Origin: Planctomycetia bacterium
GTDB lineage: Bacteria; Planctomycetota; Planctomycetia; Gemmatales; Gemmataceae
Length of the DNA stretch: 32,487 nucleotides
NCBI GenBank assembly: GCA_005772955.1
Contig: SXID01000149.1
Span: 86,594 to 119,080, forward strand
Reading direction: 5' to 3'
Of the stretch, positions 24,749 through 32,300 are shown one piece after another (position 1 is the stretch's first letter; the number at the start of each line of letters is the position of its first letter). A model generated the notes under the pieces. The model had not been told where the DNA came from and ran no database searches. It saw nothing but the letters and a program-made list of their open reading frames with translations. A program made the position numbers and the translations under genes.

Positions 24749-25501
24749 ATGACCCGCGACGAAGGACAATCCATGCGCTGGGCCGGAAGCAGTTCGACGC
24801 CGAGTTTGAAGGGTGTGAACCTGGTTCGCACCTTCGGCGACGGCACGGCACGGCGCGCGGCTCTGCACGAGGTGTCGATCGAACTGTTCCCCGGTCAGAT
24901 CGTGCAGTTGATGGGACCGTCGGGCAGCGGCAAATCGACGCTCCTTGCAATCCTCTCGGGACTGCTCGAACCGGACTCCGGGCAGGTACTCGCGGACGAT
25001 GACGGGGTGTTGCGCGACGTGTGGCAGATGACCGGCAAGGAACGCGAGCAGTACCGCCGCAAGCACACCGGGTTCATCTTCCAGGGGTACAATCTGTTCC
25101 CAGCGCTGACGGCGCGGCAGCAACTGGAGATCGTGCTAAGGTGGGGCGAGGGCGCCGCCACCGGCGACGCCCGCCGCCGTTCCGACGAGATGCTCGACCG
25201 ACTTGGCCTCGGAAAGAACAAACACAAGAAACCGGCTCAACTGTCGGGCGGCGAGAAGCAACGTGTCGCCATCGGTCGGGCGCTGGTGAAGAACCCGAGT
25301 TTCATGTTCGCCGACGAACCGACGAGTGCGCTCGACTGGGAGAACGGCCAGAAGGTGATCGAACTGCTTCGCGACGCCGCCCACCAGAGGGGGGCGTCGG
25401 TGCTGTGCGTGTCACACGACCACCGCATTCTGCCGTTCGTGGACGTGTACTACCACCTGGACGACGGACACCTGGAACGGCGGGCGCTGCCCGTGGAGTA
25501 G
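24749..25501 (+). CDS. DevA/LolD-type ABC transporter ATP-binding protein
   Basis: A 250-residue ABC ATPase of the MacB/LolD/DevA class. Walker A is GPSGSGKST (56-64), the Q-loop is FIFQGYNLFPALTARQQLE, the signature is QLSGGEKQRVAIGRALVKNP, Walker B is FMFADEPTSALDWENG and the H-loop is VLCVSHDHR. It powers the permease coded 52 bp upstream. A GGAG nine bases before the ATG supports 24749; an internal Met at residue 9 is an alternative. The next gene (membrane fusion protein) uses an almost identical leader (CTGGAGAA...CCCC-ATG), suggesting common translational control or recent co-evolution. Confidence 0.93.
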   Translation: MTRDEGQSMRWAGSSSTPSLKGVNLVRTFGDGTARRAALHEVSIELFPGQIVQLMGPSGSGKSTLLAILSGLLEPDSGQVLADDDGVLRDVWQMTGKEREQYRRKHTGFIFQGYNLFPALTARQQLEIVLRWGEGAATGDARRRSDEMLDRLGLGKNKHKKPAQLSGGEKQRVAIGRALVKNPSFMFADEPTSALDWENGQKVIELLRDAAHQRGASVLCVSHDHRILPFVDVYYHLDDGHLERRALPVE

Positions 25502-25615
25502 CCCTTGTAAGCTGGGCACTGCTCACCACGTTTCCGCGGCACGAAACCGTGGCGCGGAAAAGAGAAGAGATTGGCGGTGCCCACCCTGCGAAGGACGCCC
25601 AAACTGGAGAACCCC

Positions 25616-26743
25616 ATGAATTGGCTCCGCAAGATGCGACCGGTGTTGATCGTGGTCGGTCTGGCGTTGGTGATCGGCAGTCTGGTAGGCGCCCGCGCGC
25701 TGACCAACGGCAGTCTCGCCGACGTATCCGGTAAGGGCGACACGGCGCCGCGCAGCGCCGGCGGGCCGATCGTCCTGGCCACGGTGGACACCGACCCGCC
25801 ACCGGTCTCTTACGGCCTGCCGCCGGTACTCCAGTCCGGCACCGTGCTGAAGGTGGCCGTCAAGGACGGCGACGAGGTGAAAGCCGGTCAGGAACTGTAC
25901 GCCTTCGACTCGACCATTCAGCAGAAAGACGTGGATCGCGCGAAGGCCGCTGTCGCCTACGCCGAGACAAAGGTGAAGCAGGCCGAAGAACTCGCCGTGC
26001 AGCACAAAGCGACCATCGAGTTTACGGAGGCGTCCGCGAAGAAGAACGCCGAGCGCAAATTCACGCTCGCACAGGCGTACTCCGCCTTGGTTCGCGAAAC
26101 GCTCATCAAAGGCTACCGGATCGAAAAGATCCCGGAAACCGAGTGGGAAGAGAAGTTGAAGATTGACCCAACGCTGTACAAGGCGCGGGTCGATCAAGAA
26201 ACGGCCGCGGGCGAACTCGATGTGATCAACGCGAGGCTCAAGCAGTTGGTGGCGGTTGACCCGAAGGTGCAGATCGACGAGGCAAAGGCCGCGGTCGAGC
26301 AGGCTAAAGCTGAGCAGGGGAAGGCGCAGGCGGCGGTGGACCTGTGCGTCCTCAGGGCGAAGACGGCCGGAACGGTGGAGCAGGTGTCGATCAGCCCCGG
26401 CACCACGCTTGGCATCAGCACGCGGACCCCGGCACTGTGGCTGATTCCGGGCGGCCGGCGGGTCGTGCGCGCCGAAGTCGAGGCCGAATTCGCCCACCGA
26501 GTCGGCTCCGACCGCATTGGAAAGAAAGTCACCGTCATGGATCACAGCAACGCGAAGCTCACGTACACCGGCACCGTGCGCCACATCGGGAACACGTTCC
26601 TGCTCAAGCGAGCCAGCACGGAGAACTTCCTCGGCGGCGACACTCGCGTGATCGAGGCCGTGATCGACATGGACGAGGACACCCCGCCCGGCAAGCCGCC
26701 CCTTCGCGTCGGCCAGCGCGTGCGCGTGAACTTGGGCCAGTGA
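25616..26743 (+). CDS. DevB/HlyD-type membrane fusion protein
   Basis: A 375-residue periplasmic adaptor. An N-terminal anchor (about 6-30, MRPVLIVVGLALVIGSLVGA) is followed by a biotinyl-lipoyl-like half-motif (SGTVLKVAVKDGDEVKAGQE), a long alpha-helical hairpin (about 100-250, with AKAAVAYAETKVKQAEELAV and DEAKAAVEQAKAEQGKAQAA), the second lipoyl half (KTAGTVEQVSISPGTTL) and a beta-barrel (about 290-375). ATG 25616 is chosen for the ribosome site GGAG nine bases upstream; a GTG at 25571 is less likely. It completes the exporter with the two genes before it. No TolC-like outer-membrane partner is in the window. In cyanobacteria DevBCA exports heterocyst glycolipids; the cargo here is unknown. 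Confidence 0.88.
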   Translation: MNWLRKMRPVLIVVGLALVIGSLVGARALTNGSLADVSGKGDTAPRSAGGPIVLATVDTDPPPVSYGLPPVLQSGTVLKVAVKDGDEVKAGQELYAFDSTIQQKDVDRAKAAVAYAETKVKQAEELAVQHKATIEFTEASAKKNAERKFTLAQAYSALVRETLIKGYRIEKIPETEWEEKLKIDPTLYKARVDQETAAGELDVINARLKQLVAVDPKVQIDEAKAAVEQAKAEQGKAQAAVDLCVLRAKTAGTVEQVSISPGTTLGISTRTPALWLIPGGRRVVRAEVEAEFAHRVGSDRIGKKVTVMDHSNAKLTYTGTVRHIGNTFLLKRASTENFLGGDTRVIEAVIDMDEDTPPGKPPLRVGQRVRVNLGQ

Positions 26744-26750
26744 CTTGGAA

Positions 26751-26834
26751 GGATGAAGGATGAAGGATGAAGCCAACAATTGTGAGGGTGTGGAGGGCGT
26801 GCCGGTTTCATCCTTCGTCCTGCATCCTACATCC
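26751..26834. repeat. Opposed heptamer arrays over the start of the squalene synthase gene
   Basis: Three perfect GGATGAA units (26751-26771) are followed 35 bp later by four units of the complementary heptamer (TTCATCC, TTCGTCC, TGCATCC, TACATCC; 26807-26834). The two arrays can pair into a hairpin that would include the ATG at 26760. Confidence 0.8.
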
Positions 26835-27695
26835 TTGAGCGAGTCGTTCGACGCCTGTCGTGCGATCACCTCCGCGGCGAACAGCTCCTTCCCCCTCGCG
26901 TTCCGCTTGCTCAACCCCTCCAGGCGCCGCGCGATGTACGCGCTGTATGCCTACATGCGAGTGACCGACGACCTCGCGGACGAACCGTCCGACCCCAACC
27001 AGAAGCGCCAGTCGCTTGCGACATGGCGCGAAAGTCTGAACGCCGCGCTCGCGGGTGTGTTCACGCACCCGGTTCACCCAGCGCTCGTCGAAACCGTGCG
27101 GCGGTTCGGCATCCCATCGCAGTACCTCTTCGACGCCATCGACGGCATGGAGACTGACACCGGACCCGTGCGGATGCTCACGTTTGCGGAACTATACCCG
27201 TACTGCTACCGGGTCGCGTCGGCGGTGGGGCTGGCGTGCGTCCGCATCTGGGGTACGCGACCCGGCGTGACGTTCGCCGAGACCGACCCGCCCGCGGAAG
27301 CGGCCGGGATCGCGTTCCAGATCACGAACATCCTGCGCGACCTGGCCGAAGATTCCGCCCGCGACCGCGTGTACCTTCCGGCCGACGAACTCGCGCAGTT
27401 TGGTTGCCCACCAGAGCGGTGGACCGATCCGGCCGCGGCCGAACGCTTCCGCGAACTAATGCGGTTCCAGGTGGCTCGCGCACGCGACTCCTACCGTAAG
27501 GGCGCGGCGCTGATCCCGCTGCTCTCGGACGAAGGGCGGGCGATTTTTCACGTGATGCACGGCACCTATCGCGGGTTGCTGGACGAGATTGCGCGGCGCG
27601 ACTACGACGTGTTCACGCGCCGCGTGCGCGTGCCACGGTGGCGCAAGTTGCTCGCGTGCGGGACCGGGTACTTCGTGAAGTGGGGCGTGCTGTAA
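26760..27695 (+). CDS. Squalene/phytoene synthase family protein (HpnD-like)
   Basis: A trans-isoprenyl diphosphate synthase of up to 311 residues that condenses two farnesyl diphosphates head to head, giving presqualene diphosphate (HpnD) or hydroxysqualene (HpnC). The two Asp-rich motifs are present: RVTDDLADE (about 67-75) and NILRDLAEDSARDRVYLP (about 190-207). FPLAFRLLNPSRRRAMYALY is the usual entry to the first. NILRDLAED and placement directly before hpnE favour HpnD; the N-terminal FPLAFRLL looks partly HpnC-like. ATG 26760 is the only upstream ATG in frame, but residues 2-25 come from the heptamer repeat and lack homology; a TTG at 26835 (MSESFDACRAITSAA) may be the real start. It overlaps hpnE (TAATG). 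The second HpnC/HpnD gene is not in the window. Confidence 0.85.
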   Translation: MKDEANNCEGVEGVPVSSFVLHPTSLSESFDACRAITSAANSSFPLAFRLLNPSRRRAMYALYAYMRVTDDLADEPSDPNQKRQSLATWRESLNAALAGVFTHPVHPALVETVRRFGIPSQYLFDAIDGMETDTGPVRMLTFAELYPYCYRVASAVGLACVRIWGTRPGVTFAETDPPAEAAGIAFQITNILRDLAEDSARDRVYLPADELAQFGCPPERWTDPAAAERFRELMRFQVARARDSYRKGAALIPLLSDEGRAIFHVMHGTYRGLLDEIARRDYDVFTRRVRVPRWRKLLACGTGYFVKWGVL

Positions 27696-29191
27696 TGCGG
27701 AACTCACAATCCGCAATCGTCATTGGCGGTGGCCTCGCGGGTCTCGCCGCCGCAGTGAGCTTGGCGGAGCGCGGGTTTAAGGTCGCGGTGCTGGAATCGC
27801 GCGCGCGGCTCGGCGGGCGCGCCGGGTCGTTCACCGACCCCGCAACCGGCCAGATGGTCGATGCGTGCCAGCACGTGAGCATGGGCTGCTGCACGAATTT
27901 CGCGCACTTCCTCCGCACCATCGGAGTCGATCACCTCCTGTCGCCGCAGCCGAAGCTGTACTTCGTGACGCCGGACCGCCGGACTAGCGTGTTCAAGGCG
28001 GACCCGTGGCCGGCTCCGTTCCACCTCGGCCGTGCGCTGATGTCTGCGCACTACCTCACGCCATTGGACAAACTTCGCGTGGCCTACGGCCTGGCCCGGA
28101 TGCTCTGGGAACGCCCGGACGCGGACCCGCCGCTCTTGCCGTGGCTGAAGGCGCACCGCCAGAATCAGCGCACCATCGAGCGGTTCTGGGCAATCGTGTT
28201 GACGAGCGCGCTGAACGAGACGGTGGATCGCGTTGGCCTGAAGTACGCGCGCAAGGTGTTCCGCGACGGCTTCGTGCGGCACCGTGACGGGTTCACGGTC
28301 CACGTGCCGGCGGTGCCCCTCGGCCGGCTCTACGGCGACGAACTCCGCGCGTGGCTTTCTTCGCGTGGGGTGGAGGTGCGGGAGAACGCTGGAGTGAAGC
28401 GATTGGTGATGGAAGAACCTCTCCCCCCAACCCCCTCCCCTAAGAAGGGAGGGGGAGCCGGAGGTTTGTCTTTGCCCTCTCCCTTTGCGGGAGAGGGACT
28501 GAAGGCTCCCCCTCCCTTCTCAGGGGAGGGGGCTGGGGGGAGGGGTTGTCTTCGAGCCATCGAACTGCGCGACGGCTCCACCCTGTCCGCCGACTGGTAC
28601 GTGTTGGCGGTGCCGTTCGACCGTGTCACGGATCTGCTGCCGGAAGAACTCGCACGCGAGCCTTACTTCGCCAACGCGAAGAACCTCACGCCGTCGCCCA
28701 TCACGAGCGTTCATCTGTGGTTCGACCGCCCCGTGATGAAGCTCCCGCACGCGGTCCTCATCGACTGCCTGGGTCAGTGGGCGTTCGATCGCGGTGAGGT
28801 CGCACCAGGTGAGTTTTATCTTCAGGTGGTGGTGAGCGCTGCACGTGACCTGAAGGGCTTGGGCCGCGACGAGATCCAGCGGCTCATCGTGGAGGAACTC
28901 GGGAAGGTGTTTCCGCCGGTCGCGCAAGCGAAGTTGCTTCGTGCAAAGGTGATAACCGAACACACCGCGACGTTCAGCGCGGTTCCCGGCGTGGACCGTT
29001 GGCGGCCGGTTCAGGGGTCACCGGTGGCGAACCTCGCGGTGGCCGGCGACTGGACCCTGACTGGGTGGCCCGCGACAATGGAGGGTGCTGTCCGGAGCGG
29101 CTACCTCGCGGCCGAAACGATTCTGGAGCGAGCCGGGCAGCCAGCGAAACTGGTGCAGCCGGAGTTATCGGAGTCGCCACGCTCCGCGTGA
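27695..29191 (+). CDS. hpnE: Hydroxysqualene dehydroxylase HpnE
   Basis: A 498-residue FAD-dependent amine-oxidase-fold protein that reduces hydroxysqualene to squalene in the HpnCDE route from farnesyl diphosphate. SAIVIGGGLAGLAAAVSLAE (6-25) is the FAD fold; LGGRAGSFTDPATG follows. VDACQHVSMGCCTNFAHFL, FWAIVLTSALNETVDRV and the C-terminal AVAGDWTLTGWPATMEGAVR match HpnE. ATG 27695 overlaps the previous stop. About 47 residues (about 239-285: PLPPTPSPKKGGGAGG ... PPPFSGEGAGGRG) are coded by a palindromic repeat and have no counterpart in normal HpnE (about 420-460 residues). The last residues (SPRSA) and the stop lie in a second repeat. The insert sits at a surface-loop position between NAGVKRLVMEE and LRAIELRDGS, so the enzyme could still work. 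Confidence 0.9.
   Translation: MRNSQSAIVIGGGLAGLAAAVSLAERGFKVAVLESRARLGGRAGSFTDPATGQMVDACQHVSMGCCTNFAHFLRTIGVDHLLSPQPKLYFVTPDRRTSVFKADPWPAPFHLGRALMSAHYLTPLDKLRVAYGLARMLWERPDADPPLLPWLKAHRQNQRTIERFWAIVLTSALNETVDRVGLKYARKVFRDGFVRHRDGFTVHVPAVPLGRLYGDELRAWLSSRGVEVRENAGVKRLVMEEPLPPTPSPKKGGGAGGLSLPSPFAGEGLKAPPPFSGEGAGGRGCLRAIELRDGSTLSADWYVLAVPFDRVTDLLPEELAREPYFANAKNLTPSPITSVHLWFDRPVMKLPHAVLIDCLGQWAFDRGEVAPGEFYLQVVVSAARDLKGLGRDEIQRLIVEELGKVFPPVAQAKLLRAKVITEHTATFSAVPGVDRWRPVQGSPVANLAVAGDWTLTGWPATMEGAVRSGYLAAETILERAGQPAKLVQPELSESPRSA
28412..28553. repeat. Palindromic repeat inserted in frame inside hpnE
   Basis: About 142 bp. Left arm CCCCCCAACCCCCTCCCCTA then AGAAGGGAGGGGGAGCC; the right arm is its inverse with few changes (arms near 48 bp). 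The middle holds CCCTCTCCCTTTGCGGGAGA, the core of the intergenic elements at 8753 and 23463. It adds about 47 codons without a stop. Confidence 0.9.
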
Positions 29192-29270
29192 TGACCGCCG
29201 CGCAGCGGCAATCTTGCGAAGCGAAGACAGACGCCGCTCTTCGAGTGGCCATCACGAGGAGCGTGATGAC
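29176..29270. repeat. Imperfect inverted repeat overlapping the end of hpnE
   Basis: GCCACGCTCCGCGTGATGAC (29176-29195) and GCCATCACGAGGAGCGTGAT then GAC (29248-29270) are related as imperfect inverted copies, each itself nearly palindromic. The hpnE stop TGA (29189-29191) lies inside the left copy. Confidence 0.6.
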
Positions 29271-29374
29271 TACGATCTGGCAGTTCCGTTGACCCGTACC
29301 ACGCGCACCGGTTAAACTCGCACCACACCAACCGTTACACGCGCCCGCCTTTGAGTGTGGGCGAGGAGTTTTAG

Positions 29375-29866
29375 ATGAGTTTCGGCGATGATGCCGGCAT
29401 CGAGTTCGACACCGCGAAGGGTCGCGACTGGCCGAGCGTGCGGCAGTTCAATGTGTTTCTCTCGAACCGCATGGGCGCGCTGCTCGACCTTGTCCGCCGG
29501 TTCGAGCAGACCGACGTGCGAGTTGTTTCGCTTACCGTCGTGGAGACGGCTGACTGCGCCATCATCCGCCTCGTGCCGAGCGACTACGAACGCGGCTTCG
29601 AGATCCTCACGGCAGCGAAGTTCGCCTTCACCGAGAGCGACCTGCTCGTGGTGAAGTTGCCCGATGATGACCGACCGCTGTTGACGATCACCAAGGCATT
29701 ACTCAGCGCCGAGATCAACATCTGTTACATGTACCCGCTGTTGATCGGGGTCGGGCCGATGGGCAACACCGCAATCGCGGTGTACCTGGACGACTTCGAG
29801 AGTGCCGCGGCAGCGCTCGAAGGGCAGGGATTCACGTTGTTCACCGAAAGTGATCTGATGGAGTGA
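29375..29866 (+). CDS. ACT-domain protein
   Basis: A 163-residue protein made of two tandem ACT-like domains (about 20-90 and 92-160). The first begins VRQFNVFLSNRMGALLDLVR and continues through DVRVVSLTVVETADCAIIRL; the second has LLTITKALLSAEINICYMYP then LLIGVGPMGNTAIAVYLDD, the usual ACT beta-alpha-beta order with the 'G-x-L' turn replaced by GALLD. ACT domains bind amino acids and regulate enzymes; no catalytic domain is attached, so it may be a free regulatory subunit or sensor. GAGGAG lies eight bases upstream of the ATG. It is 183 bp after hpnE on the same strand, separated by a repeat, so it may be a separate unit. Nearby asnB is a possible target, but that is speculation. Confidence 0.85.
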   Translation: MSFGDDAGIEFDTAKGRDWPSVRQFNVFLSNRMGALLDLVRRFEQTDVRVVSLTVVETADCAIIRLVPSDYERGFEILTAAKFAFTESDLLVVKLPDDDRPLLTITKALLSAEINICYMYPLLIGVGPMGNTAIAVYLDDFESAAAALEGQGFTLFTESDLME

Positions 29867-30021
29867 CGCTCTGTTCGACGATCCGGAAGCGTAAGTGACC
29901 TGAACGATCAATTTTTCTCTCTCCTTCGGGAGAGGTCGCATCACACCAACCGAAGACATCACATCGCGCCACGTCGGAGTTCCGACACCGTTTTCGCAAC
30001 CCTTCTGACTGCGGAGTCCAT

Positions 30022-30047
30022 TACCCAACCCGATTTCTGGTTGGGTA
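30022..30047. terminator. Hairpin downstream of the ACT gene
   Basis: TACCCAACC pairs perfectly with GGTTGGGTA over 9 bp around CGATTTCT. It lies between convergent genes, but 155 bp past the ACT stop and without a T-run. Confidence 0.4.
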
Positions 30048-30252
30048 GCGGAGACGAAGACGAATCGCGCTGCCCCCACATCCCGGCGCGGATTTGCAGT
30101 TCCAATGCCGTGGTCACGGTAACATATTTCGGCGACCCGTTATCACCCATGAGCGGCCCCCCCGCTGTCCCGCGAAGCCGCGAGTGGCAACACGTGAGAC
30201 GACGCGCAGCACAGTATCGCGCTTGTGCCACCGAACGCGTGAAGCTGGAAAG

Positions 30253-30360
30253 TAGCAGGCACACTCCGTGTGCCGTCGCTTCGCAACTCAAGAACATCAA
30301 ACGAATATCGCTCAGCTTTTCTGACCGTCACAGCAACGGCACACGGAGTGTGCCTGATAC
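30253..30360. repeat. Palindromic element with GGCACACTCCGTGTGCC ends
   Basis: About 108 bp. The left end CAGGCACACTCCGTGTGCCG and the right end CGGCACACGGAGTGTGCCTG are perfect inverted copies, and each end is also self-complementary. When translated, the ends read HTPCAV and GTRSVPA, strings I recall from spurious small proteins annotated in planctomycete genomes, which points to a widespread repeat family. Confidence 0.8.
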
Positions 30361-30380
30361 TTTGAAGTCCCAAACGCGAG

Positions 30381-32264
30381 TCACTCTTTCTTGATTGTGA
30401 ACTGGTCGAACAGATGCCCTTCGTGGTCGATTGCCTTCAGGTTGAGCGTGCCCTGGTGAACCGTGACGTAGCAGTAATGGTAGTCGGAACGGAACTGGTC
30501 CTTGAAGAACGTCGGTGTTGGGGCGAAGTTTTCCAACCGCCCGCCACCACCGCCGCTCGTGAGGTACACGACGCCGTTCTGCTGATCCACCTTGCCGTCG
30601 CGGATCGGCCACGTGCGCTCATACACGTGAACGTGCCCGTTGAACACCATGTCCACCTTGTACTTCTCGTAGAGTGGCACGAAGTTCCGCACTCGCACAT
30701 CGCCGTAGTTACTCGACCCCTTCCACGTGTTGCCGTAGTCGTCGTCGTCCGAGCAGTACGCGGGGTGGTGATGGTAGCAGATCTTCCACTTTGCGGTGGA
30801 CGCGGCCAGCGCCTTGTCCAGCCACTTGTACTGCTCGCCATCCGGTTTCAGGTTCCGCTTGCCGTTGGTGTCGAGGACGAAGAACTCCGCGTTGCCGTAG
30901 GTGTACGAGTAGTAGTATTCCGGCTTCGGGAGCGCGAAGTACTTGTAGTAGTGCGGGTGGTCCTTCTCGTGGTTCCCGATGCACGGGAACACCGCGACGC
31001 GGCCGAATAACTCCGCACACGGCTTGAACAGGTCGCCGGTCCATTGCGCCTTCGAGGCGCCGTCATCGACCACGTCGCCACAGTGGACGACGAAGTTCGG
31101 CCGGCGTTCCCACATCAGTTTCGCGACCTTCCCCGTGATGACCGGGTTCCGCTGTGTGTCGCCGATCACCGCGAAACTGTACGCGTCGGACGGCCCCGGT
31201 GCGGTCATGAACGTCATCGGCTTGCTTTCCACTTTGCGTCCCTGCCCGTCGGGACACACGACGCGGTAGAAGTATTTCGTGTTTGGTTCCAGTCCCGTGA
31301 GCGGAACTTCGCCCATTGTGTCGGCCTTCTCGACCTTCGACTGTTGCTTCGGTGGGAACGTGGTGCCGTACTCGACGACCGCGGTGCTGGCTTCTTCGGT
31401 CTCCCACATCACCGTGATGCCGGTGCGCGTGACGTACTGCAGATACGGTTCGACCACGAACTTCGGCCCTTCGGGAAGCGCCGAGGGAGTTGCTGCGAGT
31501 GCCTTGTCCGGCTCAAAGTGGGCGCTGATTTGCTCTGGTGTGATCGCGTGCGGGCAGAGCATGAGTTCCTTGATCGCGCCGTGGAGCGGGAAGTCCTCGT
31601 CGTCGTCCTTGTAGCGCCCGATCACGAGCGGAGCGGCCTTCGCGTACCTGATCGGGCCGGCCTGCGCAGCGCTGGTCGAATCCAACTGTCCGTTCACGAA
31701 CAACCGCATCTGCTTGCCGTCGTACACGGCCGCGACGTGATACCACTTCCCGCGTGCGCAATCGGTCTTCGACTCCAGGTAGGTCATCTTCTTGGTGGCG
31801 TCGGTCGTGAGGCCGAAGAAGAACTTCTTCTTGTTGGAACCGACCACGAACCCGTATTCGTTCGGGCCGTTGTCCTGGAAGCAACCGAGGATACCGGCCC
31901 ACTCGGTCGGTTCATCGACGCGGACCCACGTGACCACCGAGAGAGCCTCTTTGGGGAGGAACTCGGCTGAGGGGGTGACTCGCTCTTTGAGCATCACGCC
32001 GTCGTCCGGCCCGGTAAGATGGAGGTGTGGTGCCAGTCCTTCCGCGACGAACTTCGGCGATCCGAGCAGGGTACCCGGCAGTTTCCCTTCTTTGTCCGCG
32101 ACGGTCTTGCCGGTCACGCTGTTGGGGTCGAAGACCCAGTGTGCCGACGGCTTGAGGTCGGGCCGCGGTGCGGCCGAAGTCGGCTCGTTCCGCAGGAACG
32201 CGACCGCGAGCACGGTGAGAGTGCACGCACCGGCCCCACCGACTTTCGCCCACGTTTTTGACAT
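30381..32264 (-). CDS. Secreted LamG plus purple-acid-phosphatase-like metallophosphoesterase
   Basis: A 627-residue exported protein. Signal peptide about 1-32 (KVGGAGACTLTVLAVAFL). Residues about 40-245 form a LamG/concanavalin-like domain (LSVVTWVRVDEPTEWAGILG, KWYHVAAVYDGKQMRLFVNG, HGAIKELMLCPHAITPEQIS), which often binds carbohydrate. Residues about 260-355 are the fibronectin-like N-domain of purple acid phosphatases (YVTRTGITVMWETEEASTAV, LTGLEPNTKYFYRV). From about 365 comes the metallophosphoesterase domain: GDTQ (about 368), HCGDVVDDG (about 395), GNHEKDHPHY (about 428), HHHPAY and NGHVHVYERT (about 541), giving the two-metal ligands. It probably releases phosphate from organic esters outside the cytoplasm. 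The start at 32264 gives the signal peptide; heptamer repeats lie directly upstream where a ribosome site would be. Confidence 0.88.
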   Translation of the reverse strand: MSKTWAKVGGAGACTLTVLAVAFLRNEPTSAAPRPDLKPSAHWVFDPNSVTGKTVADKEGKLPGTLLGSPKFVAEGLAPHLHLTGPDDGVMLKERVTPSAEFLPKEALSVVTWVRVDEPTEWAGILGCFQDNGPNEYGFVVGSNKKKFFFGLTTDATKKMTYLESKTDCARGKWYHVAAVYDGKQMRLFVNGQLDSTSAAQAGPIRYAKAAPLVIGRYKDDDEDFPLHGAIKELMLCPHAITPEQISAHFEPDKALAATPSALPEGPKFVVEPYLQYVTRTGITVMWETEEASTAVVEYGTTFPPKQQSKVEKADTMGEVPLTGLEPNTKYFYRVVCPDGQGRKVESKPMTFMTAPGPSDAYSFAVIGDTQRNPVITGKVAKLMWERRPNFVVHCGDVVDDGASKAQWTGDLFKPCAELFGRVAVFPCIGNHEKDHPHYYKYFALPKPEYYYSYTYGNAEFFVLDTNGKRNLKPDGEQYKWLDKALAASTAKWKICYHHHPAYCSDDDDYGNTWKGSSNYGDVRVRNFVPLYEKYKVDMVFNGHVHVYERTWPIRDGKVDQQNGVVYLTSGGGGGRLENFAPTPTFFKDQFRSDYHYCYVTVHQGTLNLKAIDHEGHLFDQFTIKKE

Positions 32265-32265
32265 T

Positions 32266-32300
32266 GGTGTTTGGTGTTTGGTGTTTGGTGTTTGATGTTT
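32266..32300. repeat. Heptamer tandem repeat (GGTGTTT) at the phosphatase start
   Basis: Four perfect GGTGTTT units plus GATGTTT, beginning one base upstream of the phosphatase ATG (complementary strand). On the gene's strand the unit is AAACACC. Confidence 0.9.

Larger units (their letters stand above)
29867..30380. other. 514-bp intergenic region rich in hairpins
   Basis: No gene found: the short frames here read through repeats. It holds a small CTCTCC-TTCG-GGAGAG type hairpin (29919-29934), the hairpin at 30022-30047 and the palindromic element at 30253-30360. It separates the convergent ACT and phosphatase genes. Confidence 0.55.

Noticed and set aside
28412-28553. Reading the clustered CCCTCTCCC/GGGAGAGGG repeats as a CRISPR array
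   Set aside because: Units are palindromic pairs at scattered sites, with no regular spacing, unique spacers or cas genes.
30143-30373. A 76-codon minus-strand open frame
   Set aside because: It is the translation of the palindromic element at 30253-30360, not a gene.
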